From positions 1 through 58,420 of the forward strand of contig CALUII010000006.1 in the NCBI GenBank assembly GCA_944320665.1: a stretch of DNA of 58,420 nucleotides. The letters are read 5' to 3'. Shown in pieces: positions 24,252 through 32,213 of this stretch (position 1 is its first letter; each line of letters begins with the position of its first letter). The position numbers were made by a program, and so were the translations under genes. The notes under the pieces are model-generated. The model was not told the origin of the DNA. It saw nothing but the letters and a program-made list of their open reading frames with translations, and made no database searches. Source of the DNA: an uncultured Alistipes sp. (GTDB taxonomy: Bacteria > Bacteroidota > Bacteroidia > Bacteroidales > Rikenellaceae).

Positions 24252-25322
24252 GTGCCGACCCTCCTCTGGGTGGCGGTGGCCGCATACCTGATCTATGCGG
24301 CCTCGTCGGCACGTACCTACCGCCGCGGATGCAACGTCTCGCGGATCGAGGTCGACGTCAAGGACAGTTCGGCCCACGGGCAGTTGGTCACCTCGCAGCA
24401 GGTGCGCACGTGGATCCGTCGCAGCGGCCTTCCGGCCGTCGGAGTGCCGGTGGCCGATGCCGATCTGAGCGGCATCGAGGCGCTCATCGCCCGCAACGGG
24501 TTCGTCCGTCGGGTCGATGCCTACACGACGTACGACGGCGTGCTGCGCATCGACATCCGTCAGCGCCGTCCGGTGCTGCGTCTGCTGACCGACGGCCGCA
24601 ACAGCTACGTCACGGCCGAGGGATACCTCTTCGCCGCACCGTCGCAGTCGTCGCTCTACGTGCCGGTGGTGACGGGAACGTATCGTCCCCCCTTCCCCGC
24701 CTCGCACACGGGTACGGTGGCCGATTTCATCGCTTCGGAACGCCGCAAGAGCGAGGAGCGCATCGCCGAGCTCGAACGCGAGAAGTATCCCTTCTACCGG
24801 CGCGAGCGCGTGAACGATGAGAACAAGCGCGAACTGCGGCGCAGGCGCATCAAGAAGGGGTGGTTCGAGAAGGAGGAGGCCTTCGCCCGCCGCGTCGATG
24901 AACTGAAGAAGGAGAAGGAGTCGCTGCGCCGCCGATACCGATACGAGGAGCGCCTCATCGAGGCCGGCATCGCCCGCATCGAGGCCCGCCAGGAGGCCGA
25001 ACGCGTGCGGCAAAAAAAGTTGGAAAAATCCTGCGAAGATTTCTCGAAACTCATTACCTTTGTAGAGTTCGTCGAGTCGGATGATTTCTGGCGTTCGGAG
25101 GTGGTGCAGATCATTGCTTCGACCTCCCCGAGCGGAGCGCTCGAACTCTCGTTCGTGCCGCGCAGCGGCAACTTCCGCGTGCAGTTCGGCCGCATCGAGC
25201 GCGTCGAGCAGAAGTTCGACAAATTGTTGCGTTTCTACCGCAACGGACTCGACAAGTTGGGTTGGGACCGCTACCGGTCGATCGATGTGCGGTATGCGGG
25301 TCAGGTGGTTTGCAAGAGATAA
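24252..25322 (+). CDS. ftsQ: Cell division protein FtsQ with charged helical insert
   Basis: Bitopic divisome protein that links early and late division proteins in the periplasm. There is one N-terminal membrane helix (about 2-17), then a POTRA-like domain (28-105). Residues 159-262 are very rich in Arg, Lys and Glu and look like a long coiled coil or single helix. The beta domain (263-356, ITFVEFVESDDFW ... VRFYR-like end) follows. At 356 residues it is clearly longer than a usual FtsQ. Identity rests on fold-like features and position between murC and ftsA. The GTG start at 24252 gives no basic N-terminus; an in-frame CTG at 24228 would add KRAFRYV, so the true start is uncertain. Confidence 0.85.
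   Translation: MPTLLWVAVAAYLIYAASSARTYRRGCNVSRIEVDVKDSSAHGQLVTSQQVRTWIRRSGLPAVGVPVADADLSGIEALIARNGFVRRVDAYTTYDGVLRIDIRQRRPVLRLLTDGRNSYVTAEGYLFAAPSQSSLYVPVVTGTYRPPFPASHTGTVADFIASERRKSEERIAELEREKYPFYRRERVNDENKRELRRRRIKKGWFEKEEAFARRVDELKKEKESLRRRYRYEERLIEAGIARIEARQEAERVRQKKLEKSCEDFSKLITFVEFVESDDFWRSEVVQIIASTSPSGALELSFVPRSGNFRVQFGRIERVEQKFDKLLRFYRNGLDKLGWDRYRSIDVRYAGQVVCKR
25055..25062 (+). promoter_or_regulatory. Possible promoter inside ftsQ for ftsA-ftsZ
   Basis: TACCTTTG matches the -7 box and sits in a locally AT-rich patch (25014-25064) of an otherwise GC-rich gene. No good TTTG is at -33, and it is about 290 bases before ftsA. Weak support. Confidence 0.25.
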
Positions 25323-25354
25323 GTTACTAGCGATATATATACACTGCAATTGTC

Positions 25355-27052
25355 GTGGAGAAAAAGAGTTACACTATAGCCATCGACCTCGGTTCGTCGA
25401 AGGTCGCCGTGGCGGCCGGCGTGCGCAATGCCGAGGGGCTGGTCGATGTGGCCGCCCTGGCCGTCAAGCCCGTCGAGGGGGTCAACGCCGGCCGGATCGA
25501 CAACATCGAACTGGTCAGCCGTGCCATCAAGGCCGCCGTCGACGAGGTCGAGGAGGAGCTGGGCATCCGCATCACGGAGGCCTATGCCGGCATCTCGGGC
25601 GAATTCGTGCGCTGCGCACGTCACACGGATCATGTCTTTGTCTACGATCCGCAGAACGGCGTGTCGCGTCACGACGTCGATGCCCTGTTCGACCGCATGC
25701 GCAACGTGCAGGCCCCGGACGACGAGACGATCATGGAGCGTGTGCCGCAGAACTATGTGGTTGACGACGCTCAGGAGGTGAAGAACCCCGTCGGGTCGTT
25801 CGGCAAGAAACTCTCGTCGACGTTCAACTTCATCCTCTGTCAGCGTACGCCGATGCAGCGGCTCGACATGGCGCTGCGCCGTCTGGGCATCCGCCTGCTG
25901 GCGGTCTATCCCGATGCGGTGGTAACGCCCGAGGCGGTTCTTACGCCCGACGAGAAGGAGGAGGGTGTGGCCGTCATCGACCTCGGCGCCGGAACGACCG
26001 ACGTGGCGGTCTACTACCGCAACGTGTTGCGCTACGTGGCCACCGTGCCGATGGGAGCTTCGGCGATCAACAGCGACATCCGTTCGCTCAGCGTGCCCGA
26101 GAAGTACGTCGAGAGCCTCAAGTGCAAGTACGGTTCGGCCGTGGCCGAACTCGCCCCCGAAAACAAACTGATCCGCGTCAGCGGCCGCACGGCCAAGGAG
26201 GCCAAGGACATCCTGTTGCGCAACCTGGCTACGGTGATCGAGGCTCGCGCCATGGACATCGTCGAGTTCGTGATGCAGGAGCTCAAGGATTCGGGGTATA
26301 TTCAGAAATTGGCCTTTGGTCTGGTGTTGACCGGCGGATCGTCCCGCCTGAAGGATGTCGGCGAGCTCTTTCACCGCACGACCGGCATGGACGTGCGTGT
26401 CGGGGCGGCCGAAGGCAACCTGACGGACGAGGCCCGCGAACGTCTGGCCGACCCGGCCCTGGCGACGGTGGCCGGCATCCTGATGCGCGGAGCCGAATCG
26501 GCTCCGTGTGCCGTCGGAGAACGCCCCCGCCTGGAGCGCCCCGCTCAGACGGAACAACGTCCGGCTTCGACCCCGGCATCGCAACCGGCGCCGGAGGCGC
26601 CCCGCCGTCCGTCGTTCGTGCCGCCGGCCGAACCGCAGCGTCCCGAAGCCCGCTATGGCGAGTCTCACCCGTCCCGTCCGACCGCGACGCCCCATCCGCA
26701 GTCGGAGTCGCCGCGTGCGGGCCGCATGGGACAGCCGTATGGGGAGCCCGCTTCGCCGTACGGGTCGCCGCGTGAACAACAACCCCGCCGCAGCCCGTAT
26801 GAAACTGCGCGTGAGTCGCAGTATGCCGCACAGCCGGGCGGATCGCCGGAGCCGTCCGACAGTCGGGCAGAACAGCCGGCCTACGAGCAGCCTGCTTACG
26901 AACAGCCGCGGCAGCAACCGTCGGCCGAGCCGGAGGAGCCGCGGCAGCAGACCAAACGTCCGGGACTGCTCGAGCGAATGAAACGTACGCTGAAGAACAG
27001 CGCCGAGGTGCTCAACAAGAAGTTCGAGCCGGGCGAGGACGAAGAGATCTGA
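25355..27052 (+). CDS. ftsA: Cell division protein FtsA with long disordered linker
   Basis: Actin-like ATPase of 565 residues that tethers FtsZ to the membrane. The core spans about 5-380: phosphate loop IAIDLGSSKVAVA (8-20), second phosphate motif VIDLGAGTTDVAVYY (207-221) and adenosine motif LVLTGGSSRLKDVGELF. Residues 385-535 are low-complexity, dominated by Pro, Gln, Ser, Arg and Glu (QPAYEQPAYEQPRQQPSAEP), and then GLLERMKRTLKNSAEVLNKK (537-556) forms the amphipathic membrane-targeting helix. The linker makes it far longer than E. coli FtsA (about 420). GTG start, 32 bases after ftsQ. Confidence 0.95.
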   Translation: MEKKSYTIAIDLGSSKVAVAAGVRNAEGLVDVAALAVKPVEGVNAGRIDNIELVSRAIKAAVDEVEEELGIRITEAYAGISGEFVRCARHTDHVFVYDPQNGVSRHDVDALFDRMRNVQAPDDETIMERVPQNYVVDDAQEVKNPVGSFGKKLSSTFNFILCQRTPMQRLDMALRRLGIRLLAVYPDAVVTPEAVLTPDEKEEGVAVIDLGAGTTDVAVYYRNVLRYVATVPMGASAINSDIRSLSVPEKYVESLKCKYGSAVAELAPENKLIRVSGRTAKEAKDILLRNLATVIEARAMDIVEFVMQELKDSGYIQKLAFGLVLTGGSSRLKDVGELFHRTTGMDVRVGAAEGNLTDEARERLADPALATVAGILMRGAESAPCAVGERPRLERPAQTEQRPASTPASQPAPEAPRRPSFVPPAEPQRPEARYGESHPSRPTATPHPQSESPRAGRMGQPYGEPASPYGSPREQQPRRSPYETARESQYAAQPGGSPEPSDSRAEQPAYEQPAYEQPRQQPSAEPEEPRQQTKRPGLLERMKRTLKNSAEVLNKKFEPGEDEEI

Positions 27053-27085
27053 TGTGTCGAGTAGAAGAAAACGTAAACGAGATAA

Positions 27086-28444
27086 ATGAGTAGCGAAGAG
27101 TTGATGTCCGAATTGAATGCTCAGCCCGCCAAGGGCTCCATCATCATGGTGGCCGGTGTCGGTGGCGCCGGAGGAAATGCCGTGAACCACATGTGGAACC
27201 TCGGAATCCGCGGCGTGGATTTCATGGTGTGCAACACCGACCGCCAGGCACTGGACAAGAGCCCCGTGGAGACCAAGATACAGCTCGGGCCCGATGGCCT
27301 GGGTGCCGGCAACGATCCCGAAGTGGCCCGCAAGGCGGCGGTCGAGACCTTGCCCGAGATCCGTCAGCAACTGGAGGCCATGGGTACGCGCATGATCTTC
27401 ATCACGGCGGGTATGGGCGGCGGTACGGGTACCGGAGCCTCGCCCGTGATTGCCAAACTGGCCAAGGAGATGGGGCTGCTGACCGTGGCGATCGTCACCT
27501 CGCCGCTGGCGGTCGAGGGGCGTACGCGTTACGAACAGGCCTTCCGCGGTATCGAGGAGCTGCGCCAGAATGTCGATTCGCTGCTGGTGATCAACAACGA
27601 GAACATCCTCGAGATGTACGGCCGTCTGTCACTCAAGCAGGCCTTCGGCAAGGCCGACGACATCCTGGCCTCGGCGGCCAAGGGTATCGCTGAACTGATT
27701 ACGGTCGAGAGCGACCTGGTGAACGTGGACTTTGCCGATGTCTCGAAGGTGATGCGCGACAGCGGCCGTGCGCACATGGGCGTGGCGACGGCCGAGGGCG
27801 AGAACCGTGCCGAGATCGTGGCCGAAGCATCGCTCCACTCGCCGCTGCTGGACCACAACCTCATCTCGGGGGCGAAGAACATCCTGCTCAACATCTCGGT
27901 GGCCAATGCCGAGGAGTTGATGTACGAGGAGGTGATGACCATTCTGGAGTACATCCAGGCCCATGCCAGCGTCAAGGACGACGACGGCGTGATTCACGAC
28001 GCCAACATCATCTGGGGTACGAGCGAAAAGCCGCAGCTGGGCCGTGCCATCGAACTGGTGGTGGTGGCTACGGGCTTCGAGGGTACGGTGCCGACGGCGG
28101 CAGCCGCCCTGGGCATGAAACGCATCATCCCGCCGGCCAAGACGGTGGATCCCATTCAGGAGGTGGTGACTTCGGCTCCGGTGCTGGAGCCGCTGCGTCC
28201 GGTGGCAACCTCGCCGCTTGAGCGCAAACCGGCACGCGGCAGTGTGCACGAGCAGGTGGTGCTCGGCGCGAAGACGACCCGTTACGACAATATGGCTCAG
28301 ATCTTGGCCGTGCCCGCCTACAAGGCCCGCAATGCCAAGATGGTGGTCGAAATGCCCAGCGGCCGCAAGGAGGTCATCCGCGACGAAACGTCGTCGCACA
28401 CGGCCGCCGCGGAGAAGAGCGAGGGCGGGTCGCTGTTTGATTAA
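27086..28444 (+). CDS. ftsZ: Cell division protein FtsZ
   Basis: Tubulin-like GTPase of 452 residues that forms the Z-ring. [15 protein letters not shown] is the N-terminal nucleotide loop, and [20 protein letters not shown] is the tubulin signature. The C-terminal domain runs to about 330. A conserved-peptide-like stretch [16 protein letters not shown], which would bind FtsA, is followed by about 30 more residues ending GGSLFD, so the peptide is not at the very end. ftsA precedes it by 33 bases. Confidence 0.97.
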   Translation: MSSEELMSELNAQPAKGSIIMVAGVGGAGGNAVNHMWNLGIRGVDFMVCNTDRQALDKSPVETKIQLGPDGLGAGNDPEVARKAAVETLPEIRQQLEAMGTRMIFITAGMGGGTGTGASPVIAKLAKEMGLLTVAIVTSPLAVEGRTRYEQAFRGIEELRQNVDSLLVINNENILEMYGRLSLKQAFGKADDILASAAKGIAELITVESDLVNVDFADVSKVMRDSGRAHMGVATAEGENRAEIVAEASLHSPLLDHNLISGAKNILLNISVANAEELMYEEVMTILEYIQAHASVKDDDGVIHDANIIWGTSEKPQLGRAIELVVVATGFEGTVPTAAAALGMKRIIPPAKTVDPIQEVVTSAPVLEPLRPVATSPLERKPARGSVHEQVVLGAKTTRYDNMAQILAVPAYKARNAKMVVEMPSGRKEVIRDETSSHTAAAEKSEGGSLFD

Positions 28445-28468
28445 ACGGATAATCGTTACGGAGACGGT

Positions 28469-29776
28469 TTGGAAACGGACTCTGCCTGGATCATTTGCAA
28501 CGTCGTGACGCCCCACAGCGTGTGGCTGTGTGTCGTGACGTGTTGCCTGTTGTTGGTTTCGGCCCTGGTAGCGGGTGCCGAAACCGCTTTTTTCGCTCTG
28601 TCGAAGAGCCACGTGCGGCGCATGCGTCTTCATCCGACGTTCGCCACGCGCGGCGTGGTGTCGCTGCTCGACCGCCCCGAGGTGCTGCGTGCCGCGATGC
28701 TGCTCACGGGGGTGGCTGTCGATGCCGCCCTGGTGGTGGCGGCGGCGGAGTGCTTCGATGCCCTCTTCTGTGTCACGCGCGGAGCCTGGGCGTTGAAGCT
28801 CGGCTCGATTGTCGTGATGCTGTGGCTTTTCGGCGGCCTTTTGCCCAAGAGCGTGGCCCGTATTGCGCCGATGCGTTTCGCTTGCGTCGGCAGCGTGCTG
28901 CTGCGCCCGTTGCTACTGCTGTTCGGACCGCTGGCCTCGCTCTGCGTGCGGATCGGCGACCGCGTCGGCCGCAGATCCCCGCTCAAGGGCGAACTCTCGA
29001 TCGACGAACTGGCGGATGCCGTGGACCGTACGCAGACCTCGTCGCATGAGGAGCACGAGATGTTGTCGGGAATCGTCAATTTCGTCAATACGGAGGCCGT
29101 CGAGATCATGAAGCCCCGCGTCGACATCACGGCCGTGGCGCTGACCGACTCCTACGAACGGGTCAAGGAGACGATCATCCGTTCGGGATTTTCGCGCATA
29201 CCGGTCTACGACGGCGAGATCGACCGCATACGCGGTACGCTCTATGTGAAGGATCTGCTGCCCTACATCGACCATCCGGACGGATTCCGCTGGCAGAGTC
29301 TGCTGCGCAAACCCTACTTCGTACCCGAGAACATGAAGATCAGCGACCTTCTCGAGGAGTTTCAGACCAAGAAGGTGCACATGGCCATCGTCGTCGACGA
29401 GTACGGATCGACGCTCGGGCTCGTCTCGCTGGAGGACATCATCGAGGAGATCGTGGGCGAGATCTCGGACGAGAGCGATACCGACGAGTCGTTCTACAAG
29501 CGGATCGACGACCGCACCTACCTCTTCGACGGGAAGACCCACATCGGCGATTTCGAACGGGTCGTGTCGCTCGACGAGGATACCTTCGCCGACGTGCGCG
29601 GCGAGGCCGAGACCCTCGGCGGGCTGTTGCTTGAGTTGAAGGGCGACTTCCCGCAGCAGGGCGACCGCTTCGAGTCGCACGGCGTTGTGTTTACGGTCGA
29701 GTCGCTCGACGGTCGGCGGGTCGACAAACTGCGAGTCGTCCTGCCGTCGCAATCCATCCCCGGCAGCAATGAATAA
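28469..29776 (+). CDS. gldE: CNNM/CBS-domain membrane protein, GldE type
   Basis: Integral inner-membrane protein of 435 residues. A DUF21/CNNM region with three or four helices covers about 15-165 (VSALVAGAETAFFALSK). Paired CBS domains follow (about 190-320, MKPRVDITAVALTDSYE, VDEYGSTLGLVSLEDIIEEI), then a CorC/HlyC transporter-associated domain (about 345-430). Relatives move Mg2+ or Co2+; in gliding Bacteroidota this family member is GldE and accompanies GldD. The start appears to be TTG at 28469, 24 bases after ftsZ. Its last 8 bases overlap the next gene. Confidence 0.85.
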   Translation: METDSAWIICNVVTPHSVWLCVVTCCLLLVSALVAGAETAFFALSKSHVRRMRLHPTFATRGVVSLLDRPEVLRAAMLLTGVAVDAALVVAAAECFDALFCVTRGAWALKLGSIVVMLWLFGGLLPKSVARIAPMRFACVGSVLLRPLLLLFGPLASLCVRIGDRVGRRSPLKGELSIDELADAVDRTQTSSHEEHEMLSGIVNFVNTEAVEIMKPRVDITAVALTDSYERVKETIIRSGFSRIPVYDGEIDRIRGTLYVKDLLPYIDHPDGFRWQSLLRKPYFVPENMKISDLLEEFQTKKVHMAIVVDEYGSTLGLVSLEDIIEEIVGEISDESDTDESFYKRIDDRTYLFDGKTHIGDFERVVSLDEDTFADVRGEAETLGGLLLELKGDFPQQGDRFESHGVVFTVESLDGRRVDKLRVVLPSQSIPGSNE

Positions 29777-30350
29777 TCCGGAACAGGGACGTCTGTTGAT
29801 CGAGCCGTTGCACACGGTCGAGGAGTTGCGCGCGGAGGTGCCCGCATGCGACCTGGAGGCGGTTGCCTCGTATCCCGCAGGGCGGCAGCGCGAATACCTC
29901 ACCTGGCGTGCCTTGCTCTATCGCGAGTTGGGGGGACCCGTGACGGTGGTCTATGCGCCGACGGGGGCCCCGCAGGTCATTGGAACCTGCCCCCAGGTGC
30001 ATATTGCCGTTTCGCACGGTGCGGGCCGCGTGGCGCTCTGCATCTCACCGCGCCCCTGTGCGGTCGACATCGAACGGCTCGACCGGCACTTCGAGCGGAT
30101 TGTCGGGCACTATCTGACCGACGACGAGCGGCGTCTCGGCGAGGCGGGCTGCCCGCACTTCCTGGCGGTGGCCTGGGCCGCAAAGGAGACCCTCTACAAA
30201 TTGTCGGGACGCAGCGGTTTGAGCCTTACGCGCGATCTGCACCTCGTGTCGTTGGGTGAACGGTGGATCGAAGGGACCATCGCCGGCGGAGAGCCGGTGC
30301 GCATGTCCGTGCGGTTGCTCGAGGATGCCGTCGTAGTCTGGTATCTGTGA
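29769..30350 (+). CDS. 4'-phosphopantetheinyl transferase superfamily protein
   Basis: Cytoplasmic enzyme of 193 residues of the Sfp/AcpT type. It moves 4'-phosphopantetheine from CoA to a Ser of an acyl or peptidyl carrier protein. The magnesium/CoA motif is CAVDIERLD and the second signature is WAAKETLYKLSG. The preceding HIAVSHGAGRVALCIS is the usual substrate-binding strand. ATG at 29769 overlaps the gldE stop (ATGAATAA), suggesting coupled translation. Whether it serves fatty-acid ACP or another carrier is not shown by the context. Confidence 0.9.
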   Translation: MNNPEQGRLLIEPLHTVEELRAEVPACDLEAVASYPAGRQREYLTWRALLYRELGGPVTVVYAPTGAPQVIGTCPQVHIAVSHGAGRVALCISPRPCAVDIERLDRHFERIVGHYLTDDERRLGEAGCPHFLAVAWAAKETLYKLSGRSGLSLTRDLHLVSLGERWIEGTIAGGEPVRMSVRLLEDAVVVWYL

Positions 30351-30380
30351 TCCTGCCCGGCGGCGGTTTCGCAGGCCGCC

Positions 30381-30464
30381 GGTCTGTGTCGGCCCGGCGT
30401 CGGCCTGTGTCGGTTCGTCATCGACCTGTACCGGCCCGGCCGACACCTGCGCGGGCTGCGGAAT
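30381..30464. repeat. Degenerate 21-bp tandem repeat, four units
   Basis: Units start at 30381, 30402, 30423 and 30444 with cores GGTCTGTGTCGGCCCG, GGCCTGTGTCGGTTCG, GACCTGTACCGGCCCG and a weaker fourth. The spacing is exactly 21 bases. They fill the gap between two convergent genes and reach the stop codon of the barrel protein gene. Confidence 0.55.
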
Positions 30465-31942
30465 CAGAAGGCTTCCGAGGCGGTGAAGATGAAGGCCGAC
30501 GAGCGTTTGCGGTCCCACGGCAGGTTGTTGTTGCCGAAGACACCCCAGCCGTAGTCCAGGCGGATGTTCATTCGACTCTTGAATTCGAAGCGATAGCCCA
30601 CACCGAAACTGTACAGCGTCCGATCCCAGCGGAAATCCTGCTGTCCCCAGATATTTCCCAAGCCGAACCAGCCCACGAGGCCGTGGCGTCGGTAGACTTT
30701 CTGACGCAGTTCGACCTGCGTTTCGACCATCTGTTTGTCGCGGTATCTGCCCTCGTAGTATCCTCGCATGCGGTCCACGCCGCCCAACTTGGCGTACATG
30801 TGCCACGAGGGGGTGCCGACCAGGGCGTCGGCATAGAGGTCATAGGCCAGCACGGCGCCGCGCCACAGCCGGCGGTACCAGTCGAACGTGAGCGAGAATC
30901 GACCGAAATCACGGCCCGTATTGCCCAGATATTTTGGATACCACTTTGCCTCGACCTTCACGAAGAGGCCGCGGCTGGCGTTGAACGTGACGTCGCGTGT
31001 GTCGTACTGCACGAAGAGTCCGATGTGCGTGTTGAAGGCATTGGGCTTGTCGCCCGTAGCGTCGATGAAGTTCGAGAAGGGATCCTGTTTGGCCGGATCG
31101 TATCGGCCGTCGAGCCACAGGTCGTAGAGTTCGCCCACCTCGCCGCCGGGGTTTTCGGCCTGGCCGTTGCGGATGGCCTCCAGCCGGTCGCCGATGTCAC
31201 TGCGCGTATACTTCGCGCCCGAGTAGTCGATGCCGCCGCTCACGCCGATGTAGGTGTCGGGAAGGATCGTCGTGCAGTAGGAGACGCGTGCGATGGCATT
31301 GGTCGTGGTGAGGTCCTGGGCATAGCCTGCCTCGCCGTCGTTGTACCCCACGCCGTAGAAGGCTCCCGGAAAGTAGACGAAAGCCCCCGAATAGCTGAGG
31401 CGTTGGCGGTCGTGGTTGTAGTTGTTTTCGCCCGAGCAGCGCAGCAGGACGAATTTCTTGGTGGTGAAGTTGCCGTAGACCGAGATGTTCGACGGGGTGG
31501 TTACCGAGTCCGTGCGGTCGATGCGGTAGAGCCCCGCCAGCAGGAAGCCCAGACCCAGCCCGACGTCCGACGAGTAGTTTGGTCCGGGAACGATGCTCCA
31601 GTCGATCTTCTTCTCGAAGGTGCGGTCTTCGTTCGAGTTGCTGTAGTAGTTGATGATGCGGCGGATCAATCCCGGACGTTTGGCCGGGAGGGTGTCGCCA
31701 AGCGGGTCGGTCAGTGCCGTTTCGGCAGCGAGCGAGTCCGTCTGCGTGGGGGCGGGCAGCAGCGCGGGGCTGGCCTCCGCTGAGGTGAGTCCTTCAGCCT
31801 GTCCGATCTGCACGAGATCTTCGGCAATCGAGTTCAGGTTGCCGGATTCGGAACCCCCGGCCGGTTGTTGGGCTGCGGCGTGCGGCGCGGCGATGAGGAG
31901 CCACGCGAAAAGGAGCGGAAGTATCTTTTGGATCTGCTTCAT
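30464..31942 (-). CDS. BamA/TamA-type outer-membrane beta-barrel protein
   Basis: Outer-membrane protein of 492 residues. Signal peptide MKQIQKILPLLFAWLLIAAP ends near AAAQ. A Ser/Ala/Thr-rich linker leads into a D15/bacterial surface antigen barrel with alternating strands (YSSDVGLGLGFLLAGLYR). RMRGYYEGRYRDKQM resembles the VRGF/Y loop motif of Omp85 barrels. It ends in an aromatic residue (SEAF), as barrel proteins often do. There are no POTRA domains, so it is not BamA itself; such short proteins may translocate or insert lipids or proteins, or have another role. Own promoter at 31960-31989. Confidence 0.82.
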   Translation of the reverse strand: MKQIQKILPLLFAWLLIAAPHAAAQQPAGGSESGNLNSIAEDLVQIGQAEGLTSAEASPALLPAPTQTDSLAAETALTDPLGDTLPAKRPGLIRRIINYYSNSNEDRTFEKKIDWSIVPGPNYSSDVGLGLGFLLAGLYRIDRTDSVTTPSNISVYGNFTTKKFVLLRCSGENNYNHDRQRLSYSGAFVYFPGAFYGVGYNDGEAGYAQDLTTTNAIARVSYCTTILPDTYIGVSGGIDYSGAKYTRSDIGDRLEAIRNGQAENPGGEVGELYDLWLDGRYDPAKQDPFSNFIDATGDKPNAFNTHIGLFVQYDTRDVTFNASRGLFVKVEAKWYPKYLGNTGRDFGRFSLTFDWYRRLWRGAVLAYDLYADALVGTPSWHMYAKLGGVDRMRGYYEGRYRDKQMVETQVELRQKVYRRHGLVGWFGLGNIWGQQDFRWDRTLYSFGVGYRFEFKSRMNIRLDYGWGVFGNNNLPWDRKRSSAFIFTASEAF

Positions 31943-31959
31943 ACGGAGTCGTTCTGGGG

Positions 31960-31989
31960 CAAAGATAGAAATTTTTCGGAACGATCAAA
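31960..31989 (-). promoter_or_regulatory. Promoter of the barrel protein gene
   Basis: Minus strand: TTTG (31986-31989), an 18-base spacer, TATCTTTG (31960-31967), 17 bases before the start codon. Confidence 0.6.
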
Positions 31990-32141
31990 AACCGTGGCAC
32001 ATTCTGCCCGCGATCTGTCGCGTCGTTGAACAGGGTCGGCGAACATTCGAACCGATTGTTTGATTTGTCCGATGGTTCCGTACGATTCCGCGAGGCCGCC
32101 CCGGTCCATCTACCTGGCCGATGCACCGGGGGGGGAATGCA

Positions 32142-32184
32142 AGAAAAAACTCCGCAACAACCCGTCGTAGGGGGTGTTGCGGAG
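32142..32184 (-). terminator. Terminator of the C1B peptidase gene
   Basis: On the minus strand CTCCGCAACA pairs with TGTTGCGGAG (32150-32159 with 32175-32184, plus inner G-C pairs) and is followed by TTTTTTCTT. It sits 30 bases after the peptidase stop codon. Confidence 0.85.
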
Positions 32185-32213
32185 CATGAGGTTTGATGTG
32201 ACCTGCGATGGGA

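Noticed and set aside
30381-30464. Repeats considered as a CRISPR array (also 55797-55918)
   Set aside because: The units are degenerate, contiguous rather than separated by unique spacers, and no cas genes are in the window.
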